A stretch of DNA of 64,000 bases from Anaerofilum sp. An201 (GTDB lineage: Bacteria > Bacillota > Clostridia > Oscillospirales > Ruminococcaceae): assembly GCF_002160015.1 (NCBI RefSeq), contig NZ_NFJT01000010.1, positions 36,503 to 100,502 of the forward strand, read 5' to 3'. Each line of letters opens with the position of its first letter. Within the stretch, counting starts at the first letter, position 1. Positions 7,430-15,006 of this stretch are shown here, piece after piece. The notes under the pieces were generated by a model, which did not search any database, was not told where the DNA came from, and saw only the letters and a program-made list of their open reading frames with translations. Position numbers and translations under genes: made by a program.

Positions 7430-9262
7430 TCATTCCTCCGGCTGCCAGTCGCGGTCCTCGGTGAAGAAGCGGTGGTCGGGGTTTTCCGAGAAATCCTCGC
7501 GGTCCAGCGTGAGGCCGGGGCTGTAGTAGGGGTCGCGTGCCAGCACGTCGCCGTGCCGCGCGCGCAGACGCTGCTGCTCAGCGGCAAAGCGCGCCTTTTT
7601 GGCCGGGTCCTGCTCGTCCAGGCCGCGGCTCTTGCTCTCGTAGTGGTAGAGTTGGGCGTAGGGGGTCCACACCACCCGCAGCCCTTGTTTGCGGATGCGC
7701 AGGCAGAAATCGACGTCGTTGAAGGCCACCTGGAACCCCTCGTCCAGCCCGCCCAGCCGGTCGTAGACCTCTGCCTTCACCAGCAGGCAGGCGGCCGTGA
7801 CCGCCGACAGGTCCTGCACGGTGGAGGCGCGGAACATATAGCCGCTGCCGCCGCGGCGGGCGTATTTGTGGCTGTGACCGGCATAGCCGCCCAGGCCCAC
7901 GATCACACCCGCGTGCTGGATGGTGTCGTCGGGGTAGTAGAGCATCGCGCCCACCGCGCCCACGCCGGGGCGCGCGCAGAGCGACAGCATCTCGCCCAGC
8001 CACTCGCCGTTGATGACCTCCACGTCGTTGTTCAGCAGGAGCAGATAGTTGCCCTTTGCCGCCCTGCGGCCGAAGTTGTTGATGGCGGAATAATTGAAAG
8101 CGCCTTCCCACTTCACCACCCGGCAGCCGGGATAGCGCTCCGGCAGCGCGCCGTAGTAGGCGAAAGTGGCGGGATCGGTGGAGTTGTTCTCGATGACGAT
8201 GACCTCGAAGTTGCGGTACACCGTCTTTTCATAGATGGAGGAGAGGGCTTTTTCCAGATCGTCGGTGTGGTCCTTGTTCGGGATCAGGATGCTGACGAGG
8301 GCGTTTTCGGGCAGCGGGTCTTCCACCTTGTAGGTGGAGGGGAACAGGCCGTCCTTCACCTCTCCTTTACGTCCGGTGCGGCGCAGATGGTCGGCCAGCG
8401 CGCGCTTGGCGGCGGCGGCCACATAGGGTTTGGCGGCGGTGCCTCCGCTGGTGGACCCGGCATGCACACGCCAATAATACAGCACTTTGGGCACATGCAC
8501 CGGCGGGCCGCTCTGCTCGATCAGGCGCAGGAACAGGTCGTGGTCCTGGCTGCCGTCGCATGCGGGGCACAGCTCTCCCACCTGCCGGAACAGCGCCGTG
8601 CGAAAGACGGCCAGATGGCAGATGTAGTTGCAGCACTCGAGATATTCCGGCGCGTAGTCGGGCTTGAAGTGCCCGGCGCGCGGCTTTTTGATGTCGGTCT
8701 CAAACAGGGCTTCGTCGCTGTACAGGAAGGCAGCGCCGGTCTGCTTTGCGATGTGGGACATCCAGTAGACCGCATGGGGGGCCAGCACGTCGTCGTGGTC
8801 GGCCAATGCCATGTATTCGCCGTCGGCCAGCTTGGCGGCGGCGTTGGTGTTGGCCGAGATGCCCCGGTTTTCGATCTTCACATACCGGATGCGGCGGTCG
8901 GTGGCAGCGGCGGCGGCACACACGCGCCCCACCTCGGCATGGGCGTCGTCGGAGGCGTCGGCCAGGCACAGCTGCCAGCAGGGACAGGTCTGTGTGCGCA
9001 CGCTGTCCAGCAGCTCTTTCAGGTAGGGCATGGGGGTGTTGTAGAGCGGCACGCAGATGCTGATGACCGGCCAGCCCATGCTGTCCACCGCGCGCTGGGC
9101 GTCCAGCACGGCGGGTTTGGGGAGGAAGCGCGCCTTTTTGCCGAAGAAACGCCGCTTGACGAACCCGGCGGTGCGCCTGAGCGTGGAGGCAGGGCCCTGC
9201 TCTTTGATCTGGTCGGCAAAGTATCCGCCCAGCTCGCGGATGCGTTTGAGGTTTTGATTCAT
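7430..9262 (-). CDS. Double-domain GT2 glycosyltransferase (rhamnan/surface polysaccharide)
   Basis: A 610-residue protein with two tandem family-2 glycosyltransferase domains. The first starts near residue 75 (ISICVPLYNTPMPYLKELL, with ALADHDDVLAP as its DxD-like region). The second starts near 325 (LVSILIPNKDHTDDLEKAL, with LLLNNDVEVI and IQHAGVIVGLGG). No membrane helix is evident, so it acts at the cytoplasmic face. The ATG at 9262 has AGGTG 6 bases upstream; the GTG at 9271 is less well placed. It is closely related in layout to its neighbour at 9533-11389. The exporter genes and dTDP-rhamnose genes nearby point to assembly of a rhamnose-containing chain. Donor and linkage are unknown. 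Confidence 0.85.
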   Translation of the reverse strand: MNQNLKRIRELGGYFADQIKEQGPASTLRRTAGFVKRRFFGKKARFLPKPAVLDAQRAVDSMGWPVISICVPLYNTPMPYLKELLDSVRTQTCPCWQLCLADASDDAHAEVGRVCAAAAATDRRIRYVKIENRGISANTNAAAKLADGEYMALADHDDVLAPHAVYWMSHIAKQTGAAFLYSDEALFETDIKKPRAGHFKPDYAPEYLECCNYICHLAVFRTALFRQVGELCPACDGSQDHDLFLRLIEQSGPPVHVPKVLYYWRVHAGSTSGGTAAKPYVAAAAKRALADHLRRTGRKGEVKDGLFPSTYKVEDPLPENALVSILIPNKDHTDDLEKALSSIYEKTVYRNFEVIVIENNSTDPATFAYYGALPERYPGCRVVKWEGAFNYSAINNFGRRAAKGNYLLLLNNDVEVINGEWLGEMLSLCARPGVGAVGAMLYYPDDTIQHAGVIVGLGGYAGHSHKYARRGGSGYMFRASTVQDLSAVTAACLLVKAEVYDRLGGLDEGFQVAFNDVDFCLRIRKQGLRVVWTPYAQLYHYESKSRGLDEQDPAKKARFAAEQQRLRARHGDVLARDPYYSPGLTLDREDFSENPDHRFFTEDRDWQPEE

Positions 9263-9343
9263 GGTGTTCACCTGTATCTGTGGTGGCGGGTGGGTTTATG
9301 GGAGGGCGAACGGGTGTTCTTTCCGGGGTTTGTGCGGGCCGAG

Positions 9344-9512
9344 GGCTTTCCCCTCATCAGTCACGCTCTGCGTGACAGCTTCCCCCCAGGGGGAAGCCTT
9401 GGAGGAAACCGCCGGTGCTGCGCCCCACCGCAAGCCTTCCCCTGGCAGGGGAAGGTGCCCCGGAACGGGGCGGATGAGGTCGAAGCTGCCCTGTTTGCGC
9501 AAGGCCGCCGGC
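9344..9512 (+). repeat. Composite hairpin repeat, copy A (module 1 + module 2)
   Basis: Module 1 (9344-9399) contains a GTCACGC/GCGTGAC hairpin then AGCTTCCCCC/GGGGGAAGCC. Module 2 (9432-9484) contains CCTTCCCC/GGGGAAGG then GCCCCG/CGGGGC and ends GATGAGGTCGA, followed by a GCGCAAGGC-rich tail. It lies in the gap between the two large GT2 genes (9263-9532), which holds no gene. Copies B, C and D lie at 20646, 38871 and 15999. Confidence 0.75.
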
Positions 9513-9532
9513 CCTCTCGTTATACCATCCGT

Positions 9533-11389
9533 TTATTTATACCCATAGTTTTCGTACAACAGGGTGAAGTGGGGGTTGTAGTAGGGGTCGCCGCCCTCCC
9601 TCATCATGTCGGCGTATTTTTCCACAAACCGCTGTTTTTCTCCCTGGTAGCGCACGGCGTTGGGGCCGACGGCGTCGCTGCCGCGGCTCTTGCTCTCGTA
9701 GTGGTAGGCCTCGGCAAAGGGGGTGAAGACGTTCAGCAGCCCCTCTTTGCGCAGGCGCAGACAGAAGTCCACGTCGTTGTAGGCCACCGCGAAGTTCTCC
9801 TCGTCCAGTCCGCCCAGTCGGTCGTACAGCTCCGCCTTCACCAGCAGGCAGGCGCCGGTGACGGCGCTCATGTTCTGGGTGGTGGCCAGGCGGTACAGGT
9901 CGCCGCCGCTGGTGCGGGGATGGCTCTTGTGGCTGTGTCCGGCGCTGCCGCCCAGCCCGATGAACACGCCCGCGTGCTGGATGGTGTCGTCGGGGTAATA
10001 GAGCTTTGCGCCCACCGCGCCCACGTCCGGGCGCTGGCTGTAGCCCAGCAGCTCGGCCACAAAGCCGTCGCTGAGCAGCTCCAGATCGTTGTTCAGCAGC
10101 AGCAGATGCTCGCCTTTGGCGTATCTGCGTCCGAAATTGTTGATGGCCGCATAGTTGAACGGGCCGTCCCAGGTCACCACCCGGCAGTTCGGATACCGCC
10201 CGGGCAGCGCCTCGTAATAGGCGAAGGTTGCGGGGTCGGCGGAGTTGTTCTCGATCACGATCACCTCGAGGTTGTCCCATCCGGCCTTTTTCTGCAGGCT
10301 GGACAGGCAGCGCTCGAGGTCCTCGGTGTGGTCTTTATTGGGGATCAGCACGCTCACCAGCGGACTGCCCTGCACCGCATACCGCACCCGGTAGGCGCCG
10401 GGGCTTTGCGGGATGCACTCCACCGTGCCCTCCATCCCCAAACGGTCCAGCTGTGCCTGCACGGCGCGGCGTCCCGCCTCCAGCGCATAGGGCTTGGCGG
10501 CGGCGATGCCGGCGGCGGTGCTGCCCGCGTGGCGGCGCCAGAAATACAGCACCTTCGGGATGTGGTGCACCCGGTTCGCCGCTTCGGTGAGGCGGAGGAT
10601 GAGGTCGAAATCCTGCGCGCCGTCGTATTCCGGGCGCTCGTAGCCCACCTTTTCCAGCAGCGCGCGGGAAAACACGCACAGGTGCGTGATATAGTTGCAG
10701 CCGCGCAGCGTGTCGGGGGAGAAATCGGGCTTGAAATGGTACTCGCCCAGCTGCTTCAAGTCGCCCGACAGCACGATCTCGTCCGAATACACCACCTCGG
10801 CCCCGGTGTCCCGCACGGCGGCGGCCGCTTCAAACAGGGCGTTCGGCTGCAGCACGTCGTCGTGGTCCAGCAGGGTGACATACTCGCCGGCGGCGTGGGG
10901 GAAGGCCGCGTTGGTGTTGCCGGCGATACCGGCGTTCTTGTCCAGTTTTACATACAGGATGCGGGCGTCTTTGCGGGCGGCGGCTTCCTTCTGCAGGGCG
11001 GGGGCGAATTTGGCGTCGGAGGCGTCGGCCAGCACCAGCTGCCAGCGAGCGTAGCTCTGGCGCTGCACGCTGTCCAGCAGCTGCCGGAAATAGGGCAGCG
11101 GCGTGTTGTAGAGCGGCACCACCACCGAGATCACCGGCATGCCGGCGGTGTCGGCGGCGCGCTGTGCGGCCAGCTCGCGGCGCAGCGGGATGTCGGCGCG
11201 GTACTGCCACACCTCGCGGTGCAGCGCCAGGTCCAGCCGGAAGGCTACCTGGCGCCAGGTGGCCTCGAAGCCGCTCTCGCGCAGGCTGGCGGCGCCCCGC
11301 TTTGCCAGCGCGGCCAGATGGGCAGGGCTTGCCAGACGCGCCGCCATACCGCCCAGGCTGTCGCGGCGGGCGGGATCGTTTTTCTGCAT
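9533..11389 (-). CDS. Double-domain GT2 glycosyltransferase (paralogue)
   Basis: A 618-residue protein with two GT2 domains, like the downstream gene: PVISVVVPLYNTPLPYFRQLLDSVQ near residue 83 with LLDHDDVLQP, and LVSVLIPNKDHTEDLERCL near 335 with LLLNNDLELL and IQHAGVFIGLGG. The second domain repeats many exact words of the neighbour (NNSADPATFAYYEALPGRYP versus the same pattern), so the two look like a tandem duplication. The ATG at 11389 has GGAG 8 bases upstream, and the gene starts 5 bases after the ABC ATPase stop. It probably adds sugars to the exported polysaccharide. Specificity is not visible. Confidence 0.85.
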   Translation of the reverse strand: MQKNDPARRDSLGGMAARLASPAHLAALAKRGAASLRESGFEATWRQVAFRLDLALHREVWQYRADIPLRRELAAQRAADTAGMPVISVVVPLYNTPLPYFRQLLDSVQRQSYARWQLVLADASDAKFAPALQKEAAARKDARILYVKLDKNAGIAGNTNAAFPHAAGEYVTLLDHDDVLQPNALFEAAAAVRDTGAEVVYSDEIVLSGDLKQLGEYHFKPDFSPDTLRGCNYITHLCVFSRALLEKVGYERPEYDGAQDFDLILRLTEAANRVHHIPKVLYFWRRHAGSTAAGIAAAKPYALEAGRRAVQAQLDRLGMEGTVECIPQSPGAYRVRYAVQGSPLVSVLIPNKDHTEDLERCLSSLQKKAGWDNLEVIVIENNSADPATFAYYEALPGRYPNCRVVTWDGPFNYAAINNFGRRYAKGEHLLLLNNDLELLSDGFVAELLGYSQRPDVGAVGAKLYYPDDTIQHAGVFIGLGGSAGHSHKSHPRTSGGDLYRLATTQNMSAVTGACLLVKAELYDRLGGLDEENFAVAYNDVDFCLRLRKEGLLNVFTPFAEAYHYESKSRGSDAVGPNAVRYQGEKQRFVEKYADMMREGGDPYYNPHFTLLYENYGYK

Positions 11390-11394
11390 GGCGC

Positions 11395-12129
11395 TCACTC
11401 CCTGTGGATCTGTTTGTAGGCGCTGCACACCGTCTCGGTGTCGCCCACCATCTTCAGGTGCCCCTTTTCCAGCCAGGCCACCTTGTTGCAGTTGCGCTCG
11501 ATCTGCTCGATCGAGTGGCTCACCAGGATCACAGTGGCGCCGCGGGCAAGCAGCTCGTTCATGCGGGCCTCGCACTTCTGCTGGAACAGAAAGTCGCCCA
11601 CCGACAAAATCTCGTCGGCGATCAGCACGTCGGGCTGGGTGATGGTGGCGATGGCGAAGCCGATGCGCGCGATCATGCCGGAGGAATAGTTTTTCAGCGG
11701 CACGTCGAGGAAATCGCGCAGCTCGCTGAATTCCACGATGTCGTCGAACTTTTCGCGGATATACGCCGGGGTGAAGCCCAGCACGGTGCCGTTGAGGTAG
11801 ATGTTCTCGCGGGCGGTGAGGTCCATGTCGAAGCCGGCGCCCAGCTCGATCAGCGGCGCGATGGTGCCGTGCACACGGGTGCAGCCCTCGGTGGGCTTGT
11901 ACACGCCGGAGATCACCTTGAGCAGGGTGGATTTGCCCGAGCCGTTCAGGCCGATCAGGCCGAAGAAATCGCCCTTTTCCACATTGAAGCTGACGTTGCG
12001 CAGGGCGTAGAACTCGTCGAACATCAGCTTGCCCTGCACCATCTGCAAAAAGTATTCCTTCAGGCTCTCGCTCTTTTCCCTTGCGAGGTTAAAGCGCATG
12101 GACACGTTGTTTACTTCGATCATATTCAT
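11395..12129 (-). CDS. Polysaccharide ABC exporter ATP-binding protein, Wzt/TagH/RgpD type
   Basis: A 244-residue ATPase. Walker A GLNGSGKST lies near residue 59, the ABC signature YSSGM near 146, and Walker B VLIADEILSVGD near 168, followed by the switch His in VSHS. It belongs to the polysaccharide/polyol-phosphate exporter class. It has no C-terminal carbohydrate-binding extension (Wzt proteins with one exceed 400 residues), so chain-end recognition is not through such a domain. It forms a unit with the permease gene 13 bases upstream and would drive export of the lipid-linked chain made by the GT2 enzymes. Confidence 0.92.
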   Translation of the reverse strand: MNMIEVNNVSMRFNLAREKSESLKEYFLQMVQGKLMFDEFYALRNVSFNVEKGDFFGLIGLNGSGKSTLLKVISGVYKPTEGCTRVHGTIAPLIELGAGFDMDLTARENIYLNGTVLGFTPAYIREKFDDIVEFSELRDFLDVPLKNYSSGMIARIGFAIATITQPDVLIADEILSVGDFLFQQKCEARMNELLARGATVILVSHSIEQIERNCNKVAWLEKGHLKMVGDTETVCSAYKQIHRE

Positions 12130-12142
12130 GTTGCACCCCTCC

Positions 12143-12952
12143 TCACATATGCAGGATAAACTTGTCCTGCTGGCGGCGGAAGACCACCACGCCCACCACC
12201 AGCGCCACCAGCGCGCAGACGCCGCAGACCAGGATCTCGCTGGTGTGCAGCATGCGGCCGTCCAGCACCGCGCCGCGGAAGGCGGTGATGTACCAGTACA
12301 GCGGGTTGAGCACGATGTATTTCTGCAGCAGCGCCACGGCCGGGCTGGCGGGCAGGCCCATCGGGTTGTAGAAGATGGCGGAGAAGTACATCAGGGCGGT
12401 GGTGAACACGCCCCACAGATGCATCACGTCGCGGAAGAACACCGCCAGCGTGGCCAGAATCAGGCCGATGCCCAGGCTGAACACGAACAGGGTGAGCAGC
12501 GGGTAGAGGGCCAGCGGGATGGTGAGGTGCACCGGCGCCGAGGTGGCCACCATCATGATGATGAGGGCAATGAAGCTGAACAGGCAGTTCACCAGCGCAA
12601 AGCTCACCTTTTCCAGCGGGAAGATATATTTGGGGATATACACCTTGCGCAGCAGGGGCGAAGCGCCCAGCACGCTGCCCATCGCCGCGCTGGTGGCCTC
12701 GTTGAAGAAGCCGAACAGCAGCTGGCCGATGATGAGGTAGACCGGGAAGTTCTCGATGCCGGTGCCGCGGGTGTCCATGATGGTGGAGAACACCACCACC
12801 ATGACGATGTTCATCAGCAGGGGGTTCAGCACGCTCCACACCACGCCCAGCACGCTGCGGCGGTATTTCAGCTTGAAGTCGCGGCCCACCAGGTTATACA
12901 GCAAAAACCGGTAGCGCCAGAAATCCTTGCAATATGCCTTGAACAGTTGCAC
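12143..12952 (-). CDS. Polysaccharide ABC exporter permease, Wzm/TagG/RgpC type
   Basis: A 269-residue ABC-2 permease with six predicted helices. Seen: the N-terminal amphipathic YRFLLYNLVGRDFKLKYRRSVLGVVWSVLNPLLM, typical of O-antigen and teichoic acid exporters, and the C-terminal LNPLYWYITAFRGAVL. It lies 6 bases downstream of rfbC and directly upstream of the ATPase gene. The pair is expected to flip or export a rhamnose-type wall polysaccharide across the membrane. Confidence 0.92.
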   Translation of the reverse strand: MQLFKAYCKDFWRYRFLLYNLVGRDFKLKYRRSVLGVVWSVLNPLLMNIVMVVVFSTIMDTRGTGIENFPVYLIIGQLLFGFFNEATSAAMGSVLGASPLLRKVYIPKYIFPLEKVSFALVNCLFSFIALIIMMVATSAPVHLTIPLALYPLLTLFVFSLGIGLILATLAVFFRDVMHLWGVFTTALMYFSAIFYNPMGLPASPAVALLQKYIVLNPLYWYITAFRGAVLDGRMLHTSEILVCGVCALVALVVGVVVFRRQQDKFILHM

Positions 12953-12958
12953 TGCGCC

Positions 12959-13525
12959 TTACCACCTTTCAAAGAATTTGAAGTCCTGCTGCGCGAAGGG
13001 AGTGTGGCGGCCGTCCTTCTCGCTGAGCTTGTGCTCGCAGCCGCAGTCGGGCCACTGCACGCCCACGGTGGGGTCGTTGTAGGGGATGCCGCCCTCGGCG
13101 GTGGGGTCGTAGACGTCGGTGCATTTGTAGGTGAACTCGGCCTCGTCGCTGAGCACCAGGAACCCGTGGGCAAAGCCCTCGGGGATGTACAGCTGGCGCT
13201 TGTTCTCCTCGGACAGGGTGACGCCCACCCATTTGCCGAAGGTGGCGCTGTGCGGGCGGCAGTCCACCGCCACGTCGTACACCTCGCCCTTCACCACACG
13301 CACCAGTTTGCCCTGGGTGTGCTCCTTCTGGAAATGCAGGCCGCGCAGCACGCCGCGGCTGCTCTTGCTCTGGTTGTCCTGTACGAATTCATGGTCGATG
13401 CCGGCGGCGGCGAACTCTTCCTTCTGGAAAGTCTCCATGAAGTAGCCGCGCGCATCGCCGAATACGGTGGGTTCGATGATGACCACGCCGGGCAGTTCGG
13501 TCTGGATAAAATTGAATTTTCCCAT
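12959..13525 (-). CDS. rfbC: dTDP-4-dehydrorhamnose 3,5-epimerase
   Basis: A 188-residue cupin-fold epimerase, the third step of dTDP-L-rhamnose synthesis. Motifs: FGDARGYFMETFQ, QDNQSKSSRGVLRGLHFQ (catalytic His in RGLHFQ), VVKGEVYDVAVDCR and YIPEGFAHGFLVLSDEAEFTYKCTD. It is the first gene of the rfbC-permease-ATPase-GT2-GT2 operon. The other three rhamnose genes lie 2.5 kb away in a separate operon on the same strand. Confidence 0.95.
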   Translation of the reverse strand: MGKFNFIQTELPGVVIIEPTVFGDARGYFMETFQKEEFAAAGIDHEFVQDNQSKSSRGVLRGLHFQKEHTQGKLVRVVKGEVYDVAVDCRPHSATFGKWVGVTLSEENKRQLYIPEGFAHGFLVLSDEAEFTYKCTDVYDPTAEGGIPYNDPTVGVQWPDCGCEHKLSEKDGRHTPFAQQDFKFFERW

Positions 13526-13588
13526 GGCTGGATATCCTCACTTTCGGCCGTCCGCAGGGGCGCGGACGGGATGTTGCAAAAAATTATG

Positions 13589-13612
13589 AAAAAAGGGCGC
13601 ACTTCGCCCTTT
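13589..13612 (-). terminator. Terminator-like hairpin in the rfbC leader
   Basis: On the minus strand AAAGGGCG and CGCCCTTT form a stem followed by TTTTTT. It lies after the GNAT-like gene and between the rfbC promoter (13632-13660) and the rfbC start. It may end transcription of the upstream small-gene operon, or act as an attenuator of rfbC. Confidence 0.65.
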
Positions 13613-13631
13613 CCTGCTGATACGCAATCCT

Positions 13632-13660
13632 ATGATAGCATATTTTGCGCTCCGATTCAA
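13632..13660 (-). promoter_or_regulatory. Promoter of the rfbC-exporter-GT2 operon
   Basis: On the minus strand TTGAAT and TATCAT are separated by 17 bases. The -35 overlaps the stop of the upstream GNAT-like gene. Transcription would begin about 100 bases before rfbC and run at once into the hairpin at 13589-13612. Confidence 0.55.
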
Positions 13661-13929
13661 TTGTTTTGCCCCTTCGCCGCTGCCGGGAGGGGCAGGAGAT
13701 ACCAGTCGTCCCCGGCGCAGGTGAACCCGGCGGCGCGGAACATCGCCTGGCTCTGTTTGTTGAAGGGGCAGATGCGCGCGCGCAGCCGGGTGCGGCCCTT
13801 TTCGGCGGCCAGTTCTGCCAGCGCCTGCACACACCGGCGCCCGATATGGCGGTTCTGGTATTCCCGGCAGACCGCGAGGCAGACGGTGTCCCCCACCAGC
13901 GCGATCTCGCCGTCCACTCTGCGCCGCAT
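13657..13929 (-). CDS. Half-length GNAT-like acetyltransferase (possibly truncated)
   Basis: The 90 residues start MRRRVDGEIALVGDTVCLAV. Seen: the acetyl-CoA-binding motif A pattern REYQNRHIGRRCVQAL (Q-x3-G-R-R, like Q/R-x-x-G-x-G/A) and the GNAT C-terminal NKQSQAMFRAAGF. Normal GNATs have 140-170 residues, so the N-terminal strands and helices that form the acceptor site are missing. A strong GGGGGGAG precedes the ATG at 13929, and the upstream gene ends 14 bases away, so no N-terminal half is hidden next door. It may be a decayed gene or a minimal GNAT. No substrate can be suggested. Confidence 0.5.
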   Translation of the reverse strand: MRRRVDGEIALVGDTVCLAVCREYQNRHIGRRCVQALAELAAEKGRTRLRARICPFNKQSQAMFRAAGFTCAGDDWYLLPLPAAAKGQNN

Positions 13930-13943
13930 ATGCTCCCCCCTTC

Positions 13944-14159
13944 TCATGCCGGCAGCGTGAGCACAAAAAATACCAGCAGCCAGAACCCGAGGAAGGACAG
14001 CGCAAATCCGCCCACCCGTGTGGCCGTGAGATAAAACTCGGTGGGCTGCCCGTCCTTCACGGTGAACAGGTGTTCCGCCTTCCACACCCACTTCGGACAG
14101 ATCAGCATCACAAGGCCAAGCACAAACAGAAGCGCCCCGCCGGCCAGCAATTCCAGCAT
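13944..14159 (-). CDS. Small membrane protein, DUF6199-like
   Basis: A 71-residue protein starting MLELLAGGALLFVLGLVMLICPKWVW, with two hydrophobic helices (about 2-21 and 50-68). A short polar loop contains WKAEHLFTVKDGQPTEFYLTATRVGG. The start at 14159 has GGAAGGGG upstream. The P-x-x-x-W...W-x-h-pattern followed by a second helix resembles the DUF6199 family as I remember it. It belongs to a run of small membrane-protein genes; function unknown. Confidence 0.6.
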   Translation of the reverse strand: MLELLAGGALLFVLGLVMLICPKWVWKAEHLFTVKDGQPTEFYLTATRVGGFALSFLGFWLLVFFVLTLPA

Positions 14160-14175
14160 GCTTCCCCTTCCTTTC

Positions 14176-14466
14176 CTATGCCGCAAAAGGCACGAATTCC
14201 ATCCGCAGATACCCCACTGTCGCGGCAACTGCCAGCACGGCCCCAAAGCACACCGCCAGCAGCAGCCAGCGCAGCCAGGCGCGCGGGATGTGTTTTTCCA
14301 GCCCCCGCAGGTATTGGCCGGTGATAACGGTGTACAGGGCCATCAGCGGGATATACAGCAGACTGTGTTTCATCGAGAACAGGGCCGAAAGCAGCAGGTA
14401 GGTCAGCAATGTATAGCAGATGCTTTCCACCGCAATGTCCAGCCCGGCAAGCAGTTTGTGTTTCAT
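14176..14466 (-). CDS. Hypothetical membrane protein
   Basis: A 96-residue hydrophobic protein, MKHKLLAGLDIAVESICYTL, with three or four predicted helices (about 7-30, 36-50, 62-82). The ATG at 14466 overlaps the TGA of the upstream gene by 4 bases (ATGA), which suggests translational coupling. Not recognised. Its partner genes are also small membrane proteins. Confidence 0.6.
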   Translation of the reverse strand: MKHKLLAGLDIAVESICYTLLTYLLLSALFSMKHSLLYIPLMALYTVITGQYLRGLEKHIPRAWLRWLLLAVCFGAVLAVAATVGYLRMEFVPFAA

Positions 14467-14873
14467 GGGGTCCCCTTTCGTTTGTTGTACAGCAGCCAGA
14501 GCAGCTGGGCGGTGAGGGCGGCGGAGATGACCGCGCCGGCAAGAGAATAGAAGGCTGTGCCCAGAAACAGCGGCAGCAGCGAGGTGATGACGGCCAGCGC
14601 GTTCACCGTCAGCACGGCTTTATAGATCCCGGTGCCCGGCCGCACACACAGCCACACCGTCAGCGCCAGCAGCAGGCAGCTGAGCAGCGCCGTGAGCAGC
14701 GGCCCGAAGTTGGCGTATCCGAAGGGGGTGAGGCTGAAATAGGAGGTGGTGCGGCGGATGTATTCGATGGCGCCGTCGTCGCCCGGCTCGGCGAAGAGCA
14801 GCACCGCACTGAAGGGCATCGCCTCCAGCGCCAGCGCGGCCAGCGGGAGGATAAGAAGGCGGAGACGTTTCAT
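14463..14873 (-). CDS. Hypothetical membrane protein
   Basis: A 136-residue protein, MKRLRLLILPLAALALEAMPFSAVLLF, with a first helix that could act as a signal anchor, then about three more helices (55-77, 84-104, 108-128). The loop FAEPGDDGAIEYIRRTTSYFSLTPFGYANFGP is a likely extracytoplasmic segment. It is the first gene of the small operon, with its own promoter at 14911-14940, and its stop overlaps the next start. I do not recognise the family with certainty. Confidence 0.6.
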   Translation of the reverse strand: MKRLRLLILPLAALALEAMPFSAVLLFAEPGDDGAIEYIRRTTSYFSLTPFGYANFGPLLTALLSCLLLALTVWLCVRPGTGIYKAVLTVNALAVITSLLPLFLGTAFYSLAGAVISAALTAQLLWLLYNKRKGTP

Positions 14874-14910
14874 TTGCAGGACTCCTTTCTGCGGTGCGGT
14901 CCTTTTCTTC

Positions 14911-14940
14911 AGTATAGCACATCCGCACGAACCGGCACAA
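14911..14940 (-). promoter_or_regulatory. Promoter of the small membrane-protein operon
   Basis: On the minus strand TTGTGC and TATACT are separated by 18 bases. It starts immediately after the terminator of the M23 gene and lies about 35 bases before the ATG at 14873. Confidence 0.55.
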
Positions 14941-14941
14941 C

Positions 14942-14969
14942 AAAAAAGACAGGCGGTATTCCGCCTGTC
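14942..14969 (-). terminator. Terminator of the M23 peptidase gene
   Basis: On the minus strand GACAGGCGG and CCGCCTGTC form a 9-bp stem with a 4-base loop, followed by TTTTTTG. It lies about 40 bases past the stop. Confidence 0.85.
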
Positions 14970-15006
14970 CTGCGAGGGGTAAAAATGATGGATCGGCGCG
15001 GCGCCG

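Noticed and set aside
9344..9512. Hairpin region considered as a noncoding RNA gene
   Set aside because: The same modules recur in both orientations at unrelated sites with no shared promoter, which fits a dispersed repeat better.
7295..11419. A 1374-residue open frame on the plus strand opposite the two GT2 genes
   Set aside because: It is low-complexity (rich in G, A, V, H and Q) and exactly antisense to clear GT2 coding; high GC content produces such shadow frames.
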